Below are positions 6,394 to 14,891 of a stretch of 14,891 bases of DNA, piece after piece. The number at the start of each line of letters is the position of its first letter. Positions within the stretch are counted from its first letter, which is position 1. Under the pieces are notes generated by a model that worked only from the letters and a program-made list of their open reading frames with translations, made no database searches and was not told the DNA's origin. This DNA comes from Sulfurovum sp. GTDB taxonomy: Bacteria > Campylobacterota > Campylobacteria > Campylobacterales > Sulfurovaceae. Where the stretch lies: NCBI GenBank assembly GCA_003978375.1, contig QNZW01000030.1:1-14891 (forward strand), written 5' to 3'. A program made the position numbers and the translations under genes.

Positions 6394-6942
6394 ATGAAAA
6401 AAATGGCATTAATGTCTTTGCTTATAGTTCCAGCTATACTGATAGCAAGTGGACATGGTGATGCAGAGTCATCTCGTTATTTTGCCCAAACAGGTAGAGA
6501 AACAGATTTCTGGCCAAGGGTAGTAAACTTTACTATTTTTATGGCCATAGCATATTATTTGTTGGCCAGTCCAATTAAGAACTTTTTTAAAGAGAGAAGA
6601 GAGGGGATTGCTTCACAACTCGAAGAGATAGAAGCAAAACTACAAGCAGCAAAAAATGAAAAAAAAGAAGCACAAACACGTCTAAATACAAGTGAAAAAA
6701 AAGCAGCAGAAATTATTGCAGATGCAAAAAAAGAGGCAACATTGTTGTCTGAAAAAATTGCTATAGCCAATCAAAATGAATTGGAACTTCTAGCTAAGCA
6801 ACTTCAAGAAAAAATGACTTTAGATGAGAGAAAATCGGTAAGAGAAGCAATCGATGAAGTATTGAGTGAGAATATTACTGCAGATGATATTCATCTTGAT
6901 GATACTAAAGTTGTTGATATTATTTCTAAGAAGGTGGCGTAG
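6394..6942 (+). CDS. atpF: F0F1 ATP synthase subunit b, with signal-like N-terminal extension
   Basis: Second stator subunit, 182 residues. It differs from b' in having two hydrophobic segments. Residues 1-20 (MKKMALMSLLIVPAILIASG) look like a Sec signal sequence, and the true membrane anchor is at about 42-60 (VVNFTIFMAIAYYLLASP), followed by IKNFFKERREGI and a long Ala/Glu/Lys-rich helix. The short segment between (about 21-41) would lie in the periplasm. GAAGGGAG a few bases before the ATG is the ribosome-binding site. Whether the leader is cleaved cannot be told from the sequence; such an extension is known in epsilonproteobacterial b subunits. Confidence 0.92.
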   Translation: MKKMALMSLLIVPAILIASGHGDAESSRYFAQTGRETDFWPRVVNFTIFMAIAYYLLASPIKNFFKERREGIASQLEEIEAKLQAAKNEKKEAQTRLNTSEKKAAEIIADAKKEATLLSEKIAIANQNELELLAKQLQEKMTLDERKSVREAIDEVLSENITADDIHLDDTKVVDIISKKVA

Positions 6943-6944
6943 AT

Positions 6945-7472
6945 ATGGAAGAGTTAATTGCAAAAAGATACGTACAAGCACTCTCTTCTACCATTAAAAA
7001 TAAAGAAGAGGCAGCCATCGTTTTAGATACTCTTGCTATGGCTATTAAAGATGAAAAAATACAAAAGGTATTACTTTCACCTGTTGTCTCTGATGAAAAA
7101 AAGACAGAGATGATTTTGGCTGCATTAGATAAAAATGTAGATGCATCGATTGTAAATTTTATTAAAATTTTAGGTGAAAATAAAAGATTAGATTTAATTC
7201 CTGTTATTGCAAATGTTTTAAATACGGATTTGCAAAAAGCTTCAAATAATTATGCAGGTGTTGTAAAATCTAATGAAACGTTGAATGCAAAAACATTAAG
7301 TCAGCTTGAAGAGACACTTGAAAAGTATACAGGTTCAGCTATTAAACTAGCACAAGACAAATCTGACTTTGATGGCTTACGCGTGATTGTAAATGATTTG
7401 GGAATAGAGGTAAACTTCTCTAAACAGAGGGTTAAAGAGCAGCTCATAGATTTTATTAAAAAATCTCTGTAG
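6945..7472 (+). CDS. atpH: F0F1 ATP synthase subunit delta
   Basis: OSCP/delta subunit that caps the F1 head and anchors the b/b' stalk to alpha. 175 residues, standard length. Starts MEELIAKRYVQALSS, the family's typical 'iakrYAkAL' helix; the middle contains VNFIKILGENKRLDLIPVIAN (about 65-85), the conserved 'fl.lL.en.Rl..l..i' segment. The C-terminal domain includes VIVNDLGIEVNFSKQRVKEQL, matching the usual 'GG..i..g...iD.Sv...L' with glycines reduced. It lies two bases after atpF, with AAGGTGG in the end of atpF as a probable ribosome-binding site. Confidence 0.95.
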   Translation: MEELIAKRYVQALSSTIKNKEEAAIVLDTLAMAIKDEKIQKVLLSPVVSDEKKTEMILAALDKNVDASIVNFIKILGENKRLDLIPVIANVLNTDLQKASNNYAGVVKSNETLNAKTLSQLEETLEKYTGSAIKLAQDKSDFDGLRVIVNDLGIEVNFSKQRVKEQLIDFIKKSL

Positions 7473-7496
7473 TTATTATTTTATAAAGGAGTATCA

Positions 7497-9011
7497 GTGG
7501 CAGTTAAATTGCAAGCAGATGAGATAAGTTCAATCATCAAAGAGAGAATTGAAAATTTTGATATTGATGTTGAAATCAACGAGATAGGTAAGGTTATAGG
7601 TATTGCAGATGGTGTTGCAACAGTTTATGGACTTAACAATGTTATGGCTGGAGAAGTCATAGAGTTTGAAAATGGAACCAAAGGACTTGCATTAAACCTT
7701 GAAGAAGCTGATGTTGGTGTGGTTGTTCTTGGATCAAGCGACGGCATTAGAGAAGGCATGAGTGTAAAAAGATCAGGTGAGCTTCTTAAGACACCAGTAG
7801 GCGATGCACTTAGAGGTAGAGTCGTCAATGCTTTGGGTGAACCTATAGATGGGAAAGGGGCTGCTGAAGTTACTGAGTATAGATTTACTGAAGAAAAAGC
7901 ACCTGGTATTATGGATAGAAAATCTGTACATGAGCCTTTACAAACGGGTATAAAAGCAATTGATGCACTTGTGCCTGTAGGACGTGGACAAAGAGAGCTT
8001 ATTATTGGTGATAGACAAACAGGTAAAACAACATTGGCTATTGATACTATTATCAATCAAAAAGGTCAAGATGTTACTTGTATTTATGTTGCTATTGGTC
8101 AAAAACAATCTACTGTAGCAGCAACAGTAAAAAAACTCGAAGAACATGGTGCAATGGAATATACAATCATTGTCACAGCTGGTGCATCTGAAGCAGCAGC
8201 GCTTCAATTTATTGCACCTTATGCTGGGGTGGCAATGGCTGAATACTTTAGAGACAATGGCAGACATGCGGTTATTTTTTATGATGATCTCTCTAAACAT
8301 GCCGTTGCATATAGAGAAATGTCACTTATTCTTAGACGTCCTCCAGGTCGTGAAGCTTATCCAGGTGATGTTTTTTATATCCATTCAAGACTTCTTGAAC
8401 GTGCTTCAAAACTCTCTGATGAATTGGGTGCAGGTTCAATCACTGCATTCCCTATTATTGAAACACAAGCGGGTGATGTTGCGGCGTATATTCCAACCAA
8501 TGTTATTTCTATTACAGATGGACAAATTTTCTTAGAAACAGATTTGTTTAACTCAGGTATTAGACCAGCAATTAGTGTGGGTCTTTCTGTATCTAGGGTT
8601 GGTGGAGCTGCACAAATAAAAGCGATGAAACAAGTCTCTGGTACATTAAGACTTGATCTAGCTTCATTTAGAGAGCTTCAAGCTTTTGCTCAGTTTGCTT
8701 CTGATCTTGATGACAATACAAGAGCACAACTAGAACGTGGACAAAGAATGGTAGAGGTACTTAAACAAGGTCCTTATTCGCCAGTACCAGTTGAAAACCA
8801 AGTTGTTATGATTTTTGCTGGTGTACAAGGATATCTTGATGATGTAGCTGTAGAATCTGTGACTAAATTTGAAGCAGACCTTATACCATTTATGGAATCT
8901 AAATATGCCAATGTTTTAGATGCTATCAGAAATGAGAAAAAAATCTCTGATGATACAGATAAAGACTTACGTAAAGCTATTGAAGACTTTAAAGCTTCAT
9001 TTGTTGGATAA
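7497..9011 (+). CDS. atpA: F0F1 ATP synthase subunit alpha
   Basis: Non-catalytic nucleotide-binding subunit of the alpha3beta3 head. 504 residues, standard. N-terminal beta-barrel (about 25-95), Walker A GDRQTGKT at 171-178, [31 protein letters not shown] around 261-291 (given here as two adjoining conserved blocks: FYDDLSKHA and [12 protein letters not shown]), and the signature [15 protein letters not shown] (359-373) with the arginine finger R367 that reaches into the beta active site. It starts with GTG at 7497, 5 nt after AAAGGAG (7486-7491). Nothing appears broken. Confidence 0.98.
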   Translation: MAVKLQADEISSIIKERIENFDIDVEINEIGKVIGIADGVATVYGLNNVMAGEVIEFENGTKGLALNLEEADVGVVVLGSSDGIREGMSVKRSGELLKTPVGDALRGRVVNALGEPIDGKGAAEVTEYRFTEEKAPGIMDRKSVHEPLQTGIKAIDALVPVGRGQRELIIGDRQTGKTTLAIDTIINQKGQDVTCIYVAIGQKQSTVAATVKKLEEHGAMEYTIIVTAGASEAAALQFIAPYAGVAMAEYFRDNGRHAVIFYDDLSKHAVAYREMSLILRRPPGREAYPGDVFYIHSRLLERASKLSDELGAGSITAFPIIETQAGDVAAYIPTNVISITDGQIFLETDLFNSGIRPAISVGLSVSRVGGAAQIKAMKQVSGTLRLDLASFRELQAFAQFASDLDDNTRAQLERGQRMVEVLKQGPYSPVPVENQVVMIFAGVQGYLDDVAVESVTKFEADLIPFMESKYANVLDAIRNEKKISDDTDKDLRKAIEDFKASFVG

Positions 9012-9023
9012 GAAAGGCTTATT

Positions 9024-9911
9024 ATGGCTAATTTAAAAGAGATAAAGCGTAAAATTGCTTCTGTAAAGAATACACAGAAGACAACCAACGCTATGAAACT
9101 AGTCTCTTCTGCAAAATTAAAAAGAACAGAAGAACTTGCAAAGCGATCGAGAGTATATGCCGCTAAATTGACAGAACTCTTAAATGAGATTGCGATTAAA
9201 ATGCAAAATGCTAGTGCTGAGGGTATAGACAATATTTACTTTAAGGATGCAAAAAATCCTAAAAGAGTGGATCTTGTGTTTATCACTGCAGATAAGGGGC
9301 TTTGTGGTGGATTTAATTCCCAAACCATTAAAAGTGTGAATGCATTGATTACTGAGTATCAATCAAAAGGTGCAAAAGTACGTTTAAGAGCAGTAGGAAG
9401 AAAAGGGGTTGACTATTATAAATTTAATCATATTGAATTAAATGATGAAATTATTGGTCTTTCAGCTGCCCCAGATTTTAAGACAGCAGCAGCATTTATT
9501 TCTGATGTGTCCGAATCTTATGTCAATGGTGATACAGATAAAGTGATTATTATCCATAATGGATATGTAAATATGATTACACAAGAGTTAAGAATGGATC
9601 AAGTATTGCCTATTGACAGTGCCAATTTAGCACTTGAGGCGGTATCCACTTCTGAACTTGAAGTAGAACCAGATGATGACGATACACTCTTAAATGCATT
9701 GGTAAAACGATATATTGAGTATACAATGTATTATGCATTGATTGATTCACTTGCAGCAGAGCACTCTGCACGTATGCAAGCAATGGATGCTGCAACTAAA
9801 AATGCAAAAGAGATGGTGAAAGAATTAAACGTTAAGTATAACAAAGCAAGACAAGAAGCGATTACGACTGAACTCATAGAGATTATCAGTGGTATGGAAT
9901 CAATGAAATAA
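9024..9911 (+). CDS. atpG: F0F1 ATP synthase subunit gamma
   Basis: Central rotor shaft that turns inside the alpha3beta3 head. 295 residues, standard. N-terminal helix ANLKEIKRKIASVKNTQKTT with the family pattern and AMKLVSSAKLKR after it; the Rossmann-like middle contains FITADKGLCGGFN (about 89-101). The C-terminal helix has HSARMQAMDAATKNAKEM and ends with RQEAITTELIEIISGMESM, the diagnostic gamma signature. A 12-base gap separates it from atpA, with AAAGG (9013-9017) as the ribosome-binding site. A slightly acidic insertion (VEPDDDDT near 212-219) is the only departure from a generic gamma. Confidence 0.97.
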   Translation: MANLKEIKRKIASVKNTQKTTNAMKLVSSAKLKRTEELAKRSRVYAAKLTELLNEIAIKMQNASAEGIDNIYFKDAKNPKRVDLVFITADKGLCGGFNSQTIKSVNALITEYQSKGAKVRLRAVGRKGVDYYKFNHIELNDEIIGLSAAPDFKTAAAFISDVSESYVNGDTDKVIIIHNGYVNMITQELRMDQVLPIDSANLALEAVSTSELEVEPDDDDTLLNALVKRYIEYTMYYALIDSLAAEHSARMQAMDAATKNAKEMVKELNVKYNKARQEAITTELIEIISGMESMK

Positions 9912-9914
9912 TAG

Positions 9915-11327
<1,413 letters not shown>

Positions 11328-11356
11328 TTTAGCCCTTTGTCTTATAAAGGATTAAT

Positions 11357-11746
11357 ATGGAACTCATGAAGCTAGAAATAGTGACACCTAATGGTGTCAT
11401 TTTTGATGCGGATGTAAAACAAGTTACTTTACCTGGTTCTGAAGGTGAATTTGGTGTTTTAGCCAATCATGCGGCTGTTGTATCTGTATTGGATACCGGT
11501 GTGATTGTGATTGAAAAACCAGAAGGTGAAGAAGTAGCTGTAGCGATTAACTCTGGATATGTAAAAGTGCAAGAAGAAAAAACATTATGTATCGTAGATG
11601 GTGCAGTGGCTCTTTCTAGTAATGATAGCGACTTAGCACGTTCACTCGAAGCGGCAAAAGAGTTACTTAAAAGCACAGAGTCTTCGGCTGTCAATATTGC
11701 ATCAGCTGTAGGTAAAGTTGAAAAAGTTGTTGGAAAGTCTTTCTAG
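11357..11746 (+). CDS. atpC: F0F1 ATP synthase subunit epsilon
   Basis: Rotor subunit bridging gamma and the c-ring, and inhibitor of ATP hydrolysis. 129 residues. N-terminal beta-sandwich: LEIVTPNGVIFDADVKQVTLPGSEGEFGVLANHA (split here for reading: LEIVTPNGVIFDADV, then VTLPGSEGEFGVLANHA), followed by INSGYVKVQEEKTLCIVDGA. The C-terminal part is a helix with SDLARSLEAAKELL and a short tail. It ends the ATP synthase genes, and the next gene begins at or before its stop codon with no terminator between, so atp and tol genes are likely cotranscribed. Start supported by AAAGGA (11346-11351), 5 nt before the ATG. Confidence 0.95.
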   Translation: MELMKLEIVTPNGVIFDADVKQVTLPGSEGEFGVLANHAAVVSVLDTGVIVIEKPEGEEVAVAINSGYVKVQEEKTLCIVDGAVALSSNDSDLARSLEAAKELLKSTESSAVNIASAVGKVEKVVGKSF

Positions 11747-11747
11747 T

Positions 11748-12326
11748 TTGGATACACTTGCTACCTATTTTTCACAAAGCAGTGCAATCACTATTTTTGT
11801 GCTGCTTTTGTTGTCTGTCTATTTTATAGCAGTATTTTGGATATTTTTAGACAGATATTATATTTTAAATTCACGCATTAATGCAGAATCTCGTTCACTT
11901 AAAGCACTCTATAGAGGTCAGTCAAAATCAGTGGCGTCTAATTCACTTATTTTTACTTATCTGTCTCGTGTGAACAAACCCAATAAGGCCATCCTTGAAG
12001 CTGCAGTCTCAGATGCCATAAGGGTATCAACAAAAGGGCTTACTTGGCTTTCTATTATCGCATCAACTTCACCTTTTATTGGTCTTTTTGGGACAGTCAT
12101 AGGTATACTTGAAACATTTTCTAAATTAGGGGCTGAGTCAAGTGCAAGTTTGTCTGTGGTTGCACCTGCGATTTCTGAAGCACTTATTGCCACAGCAGCA
12201 GGGATTGCTGTGGCTATTTTTGCCTATACCTTTCATCTTATTCTAAAACGTAAGGCATATGAGCTCTCTTCTTTGCTTACTTCTCAATCAGAAGTTATTT
12301 TGTCACAGGTCAATGAGGAGATGTAA
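11748..12326 (+). CDS. tolQ: TolQ/ExbB-type proton channel protein
   Basis: Inner-membrane subunit of the proton-driven Tol/Ton motor, partner of the TolR/ExbD protein encoded next. Three membrane spans: near the N-terminus (AITIFVLLLLSVYFIAVFWIF), then STSPFIGLFGTVIGILETF, then AISEALIATAAGIAVAIFAYTF; the last two carry the family's channel-lining Thr/Pro/Gly pattern. About 192-202 residues. It has no ATG start: TTG 11748, one base after the atpC stop and about 10 nt from GGAAAG (11732-11737), would give MDTLATYFSQ. TTG 11718, inside atpC, is the longer option. In C. jejuni the same position holds exbB3/tolQ. Tol rather than Ton identity rests on that synteny. Confidence 0.88.
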   Translation: MDTLATYFSQSSAITIFVLLLLSVYFIAVFWIFLDRYYILNSRINAESRSLKALYRGQSKSVASNSLIFTYLSRVNKPNKAILEAAVSDAIRVSTKGLTWLSIIASTSPFIGLFGTVIGILETFSKLGAESSASLSVVAPAISEALIATAAGIAVAIFAYTFHLILKRKAYELSSLLTSQSEVILSQVNEEM

Positions 12327-12328
12327 GT

Positions 12329-12715
12329 ATGTTTTCTTGGGATGATAGTCCGGATTTAAATATCACACCATTGGTAGATGTGATGCTTGTTTTGATGGCT
12401 ATTCTTATGATTACAGCACCTACAATCACCTATCAAGAACAAATCAACTTGCCACAAGGCTCTAAAACAGTGAAAGTCACAAAGCCAAAAACACTCACCA
12501 TTCGTATGGATAAAAATAAAAAAATTTATTTAAAGAATGATACCTATACCCTAGATACTTTTGCAGATGATTTTGTCAATCAATCCGCAAAAATTGATAA
12601 GGATTCTGAGATTTATATTCGTGCAGATGAACTACTACAATACAAAAATGTTATGTATTTGCTCAAATCTGTGAAAGCAGCAGGTTTTGAGAAGGTATCA
12701 CTGATTACAGAATGA
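12329..12715 (+). CDS. tolR: TolR/ExbD-type motor protein
   Basis: 128 residues with one N-terminal membrane span. The span opens LNITPLVDVMLVLMAILMI, where D17 is the proton-carrying aspartate essential in TolR and ExbD. The periplasmic domain (about 40-128) has the ExbD layout, ending DELLQYKNVMYLLKSVKAAGFEKVSLITE (given as DELLQYKNVMYLLKSVKAAG then FEKVSLITE), close to the family's 'a..yg.vv.vld.l..aG...v.l'. GAGGAG at 12315-12320 is the ribosome-binding site. The stop overlaps the start of the next gene (ATGA at 12712). It likely forms the energised complex with the TolQ-like protein and couples to the TolA-like protein. Confidence 0.9.
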   Translation: MFSWDDSPDLNITPLVDVMLVLMAILMITAPTITYQEQINLPQGSKTVKVTKPKTLTIRMDKNKKIYLKNDTYTLDTFADDFVNQSAKIDKDSEIYIRADELLQYKNVMYLLKSVKAAGFEKVSLITE

Positions 12716-13632
12716 TAGAAAGATCATATAGTTTTATTTGGGGGATTTTGGCATTTGTGATTTATGCTATGGTAGTGGGTCTTCTTATTTTTTATTTTAA
12801 TACAAAAAGAAGTGATCTTTCTAAACATTATGTAAAAAAAGATACACACCGTATTCAAGTAAGCATTGCAACGAAACAAAAAACAAACAAACAAAAAATG
12901 CCTCTTCCTAAGCCTAAAGTAGCACCCAAACCTAATATAGTTAAAAAAAATAAGCTTCAAAAAAAAGAAACACTTCAAAAAGAAACACCTAAAAAAGTGA
13001 CAAGTAAAAAAGTGATACAAGAGAAAATAGTAAAAAAACGTCTAAAAAAGAAAGAAGAGAATCTTACAAAAGTATCTAAAATAAAACCTAAAAAACTAAA
13101 AGAAAAAGAAAAGGAAAAAGAAAAACCAAAAGAAAAAAAGAAAAAAATACAGAAACCAAAAGTAAAAAAAAGTAAGCCAAAAAAAGTTAAAAAACCTAAA
13201 AAGACATCAGACCTTTTTTCGAAAGTAGAGGTAAAATCAAAGAGTAAAAAAATAAACAAAGAAGAACCTAAAAAAGTACCTCAAAAAACAACCAATACCA
13301 AAGAAGTACTCTCTGCAAGTCAACGTATACGTAATACGTTAAAAAATCAAAAAAGTAGTGACAGTGGTATTGAAAATACATATTTTCATAAGGTGCAAAG
13401 CATGTTAGAAAATTGGCCAGCACAAAGTGATTTTGCAGGTGAAAAAGCCAGTGTTTCCATATCGGTTAAACCTACAGGGCAATTTACCTTTAAAGTGACA
13501 TCTGCTTCTAACAATGCAGCATTTAATCAAGGTCTAAAAGATTTTTTAAGACAACTTCAACGTGTAGGATTGGGAAGGCATCATGCGAATAGATCTTATA
13601 CATTTAATGTGGAGTTTATTGCGAAAGAATAA
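12712..13632 (+). CDS. tolA: TolA/TonB-like envelope-spanning protein, extremely lysine-rich
   Basis: 306 residues. One membrane anchor at about 8-29 (FIWGILAFVIYAMVVGLLIF), then a periplasmic linker of roughly 160 residues in which well over a third are lysine, with Pro/Lys and Glu/Lys repeats (KEKEKEKEKPKEKKKK around 132-147). A folded C-terminal domain starts at about 215: YFHKVQSMLENWPAQ, ISVKPTGQFTFKVTSASNN, FLRQLQRVG, then a final strand FNVEFIAKE. The C-terminal pattern is that of TonB/TolA domains. Translation is coupled to the upstream gene through ATGA; no separate ribosome-binding site is obvious. It would transmit motor motion to outer-membrane partners. The usual tolB and pal genes do not follow. 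Confidence 0.8.
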   Translation: MIERSYSFIWGILAFVIYAMVVGLLIFYFNTKRSDLSKHYVKKDTHRIQVSIATKQKTNKQKMPLPKPKVAPKPNIVKKNKLQKKETLQKETPKKVTSKKVIQEKIVKKRLKKKEENLTKVSKIKPKKLKEKEKEKEKPKEKKKKIQKPKVKKSKPKKVKKPKKTSDLFSKVEVKSKSKKINKEEPKKVPQKTTNTKEVLSASQRIRNTLKNQKSSDSGIENTYFHKVQSMLENWPAQSDFAGEKASVSISVKPTGQFTFKVTSASNNAAFNQGLKDFLRQLQRVGLGRHHANRSYTFNVEFIAKE

Positions 13633-13677
13633 AATAGTTGATATGCTATTTATGAAAACAAGTTACACAAAGTCTTA

Positions 13678-13707
13678 TAGATAAAGTCTTTTTAAAGACT
13701 TTATCTA
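13678..13707. terminator. 14-bp perfect stem between convergent genes
   Basis: TAGATAAAGTCTTT (13678-13691) and AAAGACTTTATCTA (13694-13707) are perfect inverted copies around a central TT. The stem sits between the end of tolA (+) and the end of the minus-strand gene at 13734, so a bidirectional terminator is the likely role. A T-tract is missing on both sides. An extra AAAGTCTT at 13669-13676 could compete for the same right arm. Confidence 0.55.
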
Positions 13708-13733
13708 AGAATGGAGAGTGTTAAAGATAGGTA

Positions 13734-14297
13734 TTATGAATATTGTTTTATCTTTTTTGATATATATTTAATATCATCATCGTCAAGATTTGTTTGTATA
13801 ATAATACCATTATACGGTGCTTCTTGGTAAGGTCCCATTACATTGACATATTCATCGACATAAGGTTCGCCTGTGACTAAAACAAGTGATGACATATCTT
13901 TATGCAATTGGTCTCCAAATTCATCTAGTCTAGGATCATCTATTGCTTCATCTGTGGTTAATCCAAGTAATCCCCAAAGAGAACCACCAGCTGCAGCACC
14001 AGCGAGTGCCGCTTCTGAACTTGTCGCAGCGGCAGCAGTAGCAGCACTACTAGCCAATGCACCTCCTGGTCCTGCTAAAAGACCAAGTATTGCTCCTGTA
14101 AGTGCACCCCATCCAAGACCTGTCTCACCTAAATTATCTTGAGCCCATGTACTATGAATTCTTATGCGACCTAAATCATCTTTAGAGATGACTGCTACAT
14201 CATCAATCCAACCATAGCTGTATGAATCCTCTATCTTATTCAAAACCTCTTGCGCTGTCCTTTTTCCTTTAAATGTGTATGCTGTAAATGTTGTCAT
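13734..14297 (-). CDS. Small membrane protein with Gly/Ala-rich hairpin, DUF1269-like
   Basis: 187 residues from the ATG at 14297, chosen because AAGGA lies about 6 nt before it on the minus strand; a longer reading to 14369 adds 24 residues without support. Order: a cytoplasmic-looking start (MTTFTAYTFKGKRTAQEVLNKIED, shown as MTTFTAYTFKG and TAQEVLNKIED), VAVISKDDLGRIRIHST (34-50), a Gly/Ala-rich membrane hairpin at about 58-113 (LGWGALTGAILGLLAGPGGA, then AALAGAAAGGSLWGLLGL), and DEFGDQLHKDMSSLVLVTG (125-143). This order fits DUF1269, whose function is unknown. An acidic C-terminus (LDDDD) follows. It is convergent with tolA and the only minus-strand gene in the window. Confidence 0.75.
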   Translation of the reverse strand: MTTFTAYTFKGKRTAQEVLNKIEDSYSYGWIDDVAVISKDDLGRIRIHSTWAQDNLGETGLGWGALTGAILGLLAGPGGALASSAATAAAATSSEAALAGAAAGGSLWGLLGLTTDEAIDDPRLDEFGDQLHKDMSSLVLVTGEPYVDEYVNVMGPYQEAPYNGIIIQTNLDDDDIKYISKKIKQYS

Positions 14298-14322
14298 ACT
14301 TTTTCCTTTTGATTTAAAATTT

Positions 14323-14356
14323 AGTATTTTGATACTATGGTAATGAGTATATAGCA
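14323..14356 (-). promoter_or_regulatory. Possible promoter and leader hairpin of the DUF1269-like gene
   Basis: Read on the minus strand, TGCTATATA (14356-14348) is an extended -10 element about 50 nt before the chosen start. In the leader, AGTAT (14323-14327) and ATACT (14332-14336) make a 5-bp stem with a 4-nt loop. No -35 is recognisable. Confidence 0.35.
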
Positions 14357-14369
14357 TAAAATAAAACAT

Positions 14370-14544
14370 GTCTATCCATTTTACGTCATTTCTTATAGCG
14401 AAATTAAAGTATGTTTTAAACGCGCGCGTGAAGCATTATTTTGAACCAAAATCAATAAAAATCATATTTATACACATGCCTAGTATAAACATTATTTTTG
14501 TATGGGTTATTAGAGGTGCCTTTAGTTATTTTATTGTATATTTT
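14370..14544. other. Gene-poor AT-rich spacer with a CG palindrome
   Basis: Between the minus-strand gene (ends at 14297 upstream side) and the lipoprotein gene at 14580 there are 282 bases with no gene I can support. The notable content is a perfect 10-bp palindrome, ACGCGCGCGT (14420-14429), standing out in AT-rich DNA, and a possible -10 TATATT (14537-14542) that would start a transcript inside the heptamer array. Nothing tRNA-like or CRISPR-like is seen. Confidence 0.4.
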
Positions 14545-14574
14545 AGAATGGAGAATGGAGAATGGAGAATGGAG
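14545..14574 (+). repeat. Tandem 7-bp repeat (AGAATGG x4) at the start of the lipoprotein gene
   Basis: Four exact copies of AGAATGG run from 14545 to 14572, with a partial fifth (AG), directly before GGAGGAG and ATG 14580. Each unit carries an ATG (14548, 14555, 14562, 14569); because 7 is not a multiple of 3 they fall in all three frames. Only 14562 is in frame with the downstream gene, and the frame is closed by TAG at 14544. A lone AGAATGGAGAG sits at 13708-13718. Confidence 0.85.
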
Positions 14575-14579
14575 GAGAG

Positions 14580-14891
14580 ATGTATCAAAATATTCAATGG
14601 CAGATTTATGTCATAGTGATGGTATTGTTTTTTGGGGGATGTGAACCTGCAAAAAAAGATATACTTACTTGGACAGCGATTAATGTAAGTCCTAATATAC
14701 AACAAGGAGATGCGCATCTTATCTCTAAAAATGGAAAATATTTTCTTATTGATGCAGGGCATATCTCTTATGCAAGAGAGGTATTACTTCCTTTTTTGAA
14801 AAAAAAAGGAGTGAGTGAATTGGAAGCAGTATTGATTACCCATCCACATAATGATCATTATGGGGGAGTCAAAGCATTGGTAGAAAATCAT
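14580..14891 (+). CDS. Putative lipoprotein with ComEC-like metallo-beta-lactamase domain (3' partial)
   Basis: The first 104 residues are visible and the gene runs off the window. The N-terminus is a lipoprotein signal: hydrophobic IYVIVMVLFFGG, then C21 in GGCEPAKK, a tolerable lipobox. The domain starts LTWTAINVSPNIQQGDAHLI (29-48), whose QGDAHLI resembles the 'GqGDa.LI' of ComEC/Rec2-type hydrolases, then FLIDAGH (55-61) and the metal-binding HPHNDHYGG (88-96; H88, H90, D92, H93). It is probably a secreted or membrane-tethered hydrolase acting on an unknown, perhaps nucleotide or DNA, substrate. GGAGG at 14571-14575 supports ATG 14580. ATG 14562 in the repeat is in frame and would add six residues. 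Confidence 0.85.
   Translation, partial: MYQNIQWQIYVIVMVLFFGGCEPAKKDILTWTAINVSPNIQQGDAHLISKNGKYFLIDAGHISYAREVLLPFLKKKGVSELEAVLITHPHNDHYGGVKALVENH

Noticed and set aside
7625..8300. Long minus-strand frames opposite atpA
   Set aside because: Shadows of a strongly conserved gene; their translations show no family features.
12724..13259. Phe-rich open frames on the minus strand opposite tolA
   Set aside because: They are the complement of lysine codons (AAA/AAG read as TTT/CTT) in the real plus-strand gene and have no ribosome-binding site or domain.
13873..14142. Open frame on the plus strand, Ala/Ser/Pro-rich
   Set aside because: It is the shadow of the Gly/Ala-rich minus-strand membrane protein; no SD and no recognisable motif.
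14413..14436. parS-like site (TGTTT ... CGCGCG ... TGAAGCA)
   Set aside because: The arms do not form the 16-bp palindrome of parS and the centre is wrong. Apart from the short ACGCGCGCGT core the match is poor.
14368..14616. Plus-strand frame ending through the heptamer repeats
   Set aside because: No SD or protein character. Its last part is a frame opened by the repeat, and the real gene is in another frame starting at 14580.

Overview
The window looks like chromosome of a Campylobacterota (former Epsilonproteobacteria) member, most like the Sulfurovum/Sulfurimonas group. The evidence is the low GC content, the gene order fmt-birA-parA-parB-atpF'-atpF-atpH-atpA-atpG-atpD-atpC-tolQ-tolR-tolA (the arrangement known from Campylobacter jejuni and relatives), the ATP synthase cluster without subunits a and c, and two different b-type stator genes. 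Placement is by gene order and protein character, not by a database search.

Region 1 (1-2662) is accessory DNA in front of the housekeeping block. It starts with a REP-associated tyrosine transposase (RAYT, Y1/HUH family). Its C-terminal third carries a helix-turn-helix and then a segment resembling the small antitoxin proteins usually encoded beside AbiEii-type nucleotidyltransferase toxins. The next gene, overlapping by 38 bases, is such a nucleotidyltransferase. Similar GGTCA-containing sequences with small hairpins lie on both sides of the pair, so it may be one mobile toxin-antitoxin unit with the antitoxin fused to the transposase. This is the most interesting part of the window. A second, conventional toxin-antitoxin pair (Phd/YefM-like antitoxin, PIN-domain toxin) follows directly, with repeats in its promoter region.

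Region 2 (2663-5858) is a tightly packed operon: methionyl-tRNA formyltransferase, a biotin ligase without a DNA-binding domain, and the chromosome-partitioning proteins ParA and ParB. The genes overlap or nearly touch, so they are probably translationally coupled.

Region 3 (5859-11746) is the ATP synthase operon, behind its own likely promoter: b', b, delta, alpha, gamma, beta, epsilon. It runs without a visible terminator into region 4 (11748-13632), a Tol/Ton-type energy-transducing set: a TolQ/ExbB channel protein, a TolR/ExbD partner and a very lysine-rich TolA/TonB-like protein. The tolB and pal genes that usually follow in relatives are not here; a 14-bp perfect stem closes the operon.

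Region 4b (13633-14891) holds a minus-strand gene for a small membrane protein with a glycine/alanine-rich hairpin (DUF1269-like), a gene-poor stretch, and the start of a plus-strand lipoprotein with a ComEC-like metallo-beta-lactamase domain that runs off the window. Directly before that gene is a tandem array of four 7-bp units. Each unit contains an ATG and an SD-like GGAG, which suggests possible phase-variable translation.
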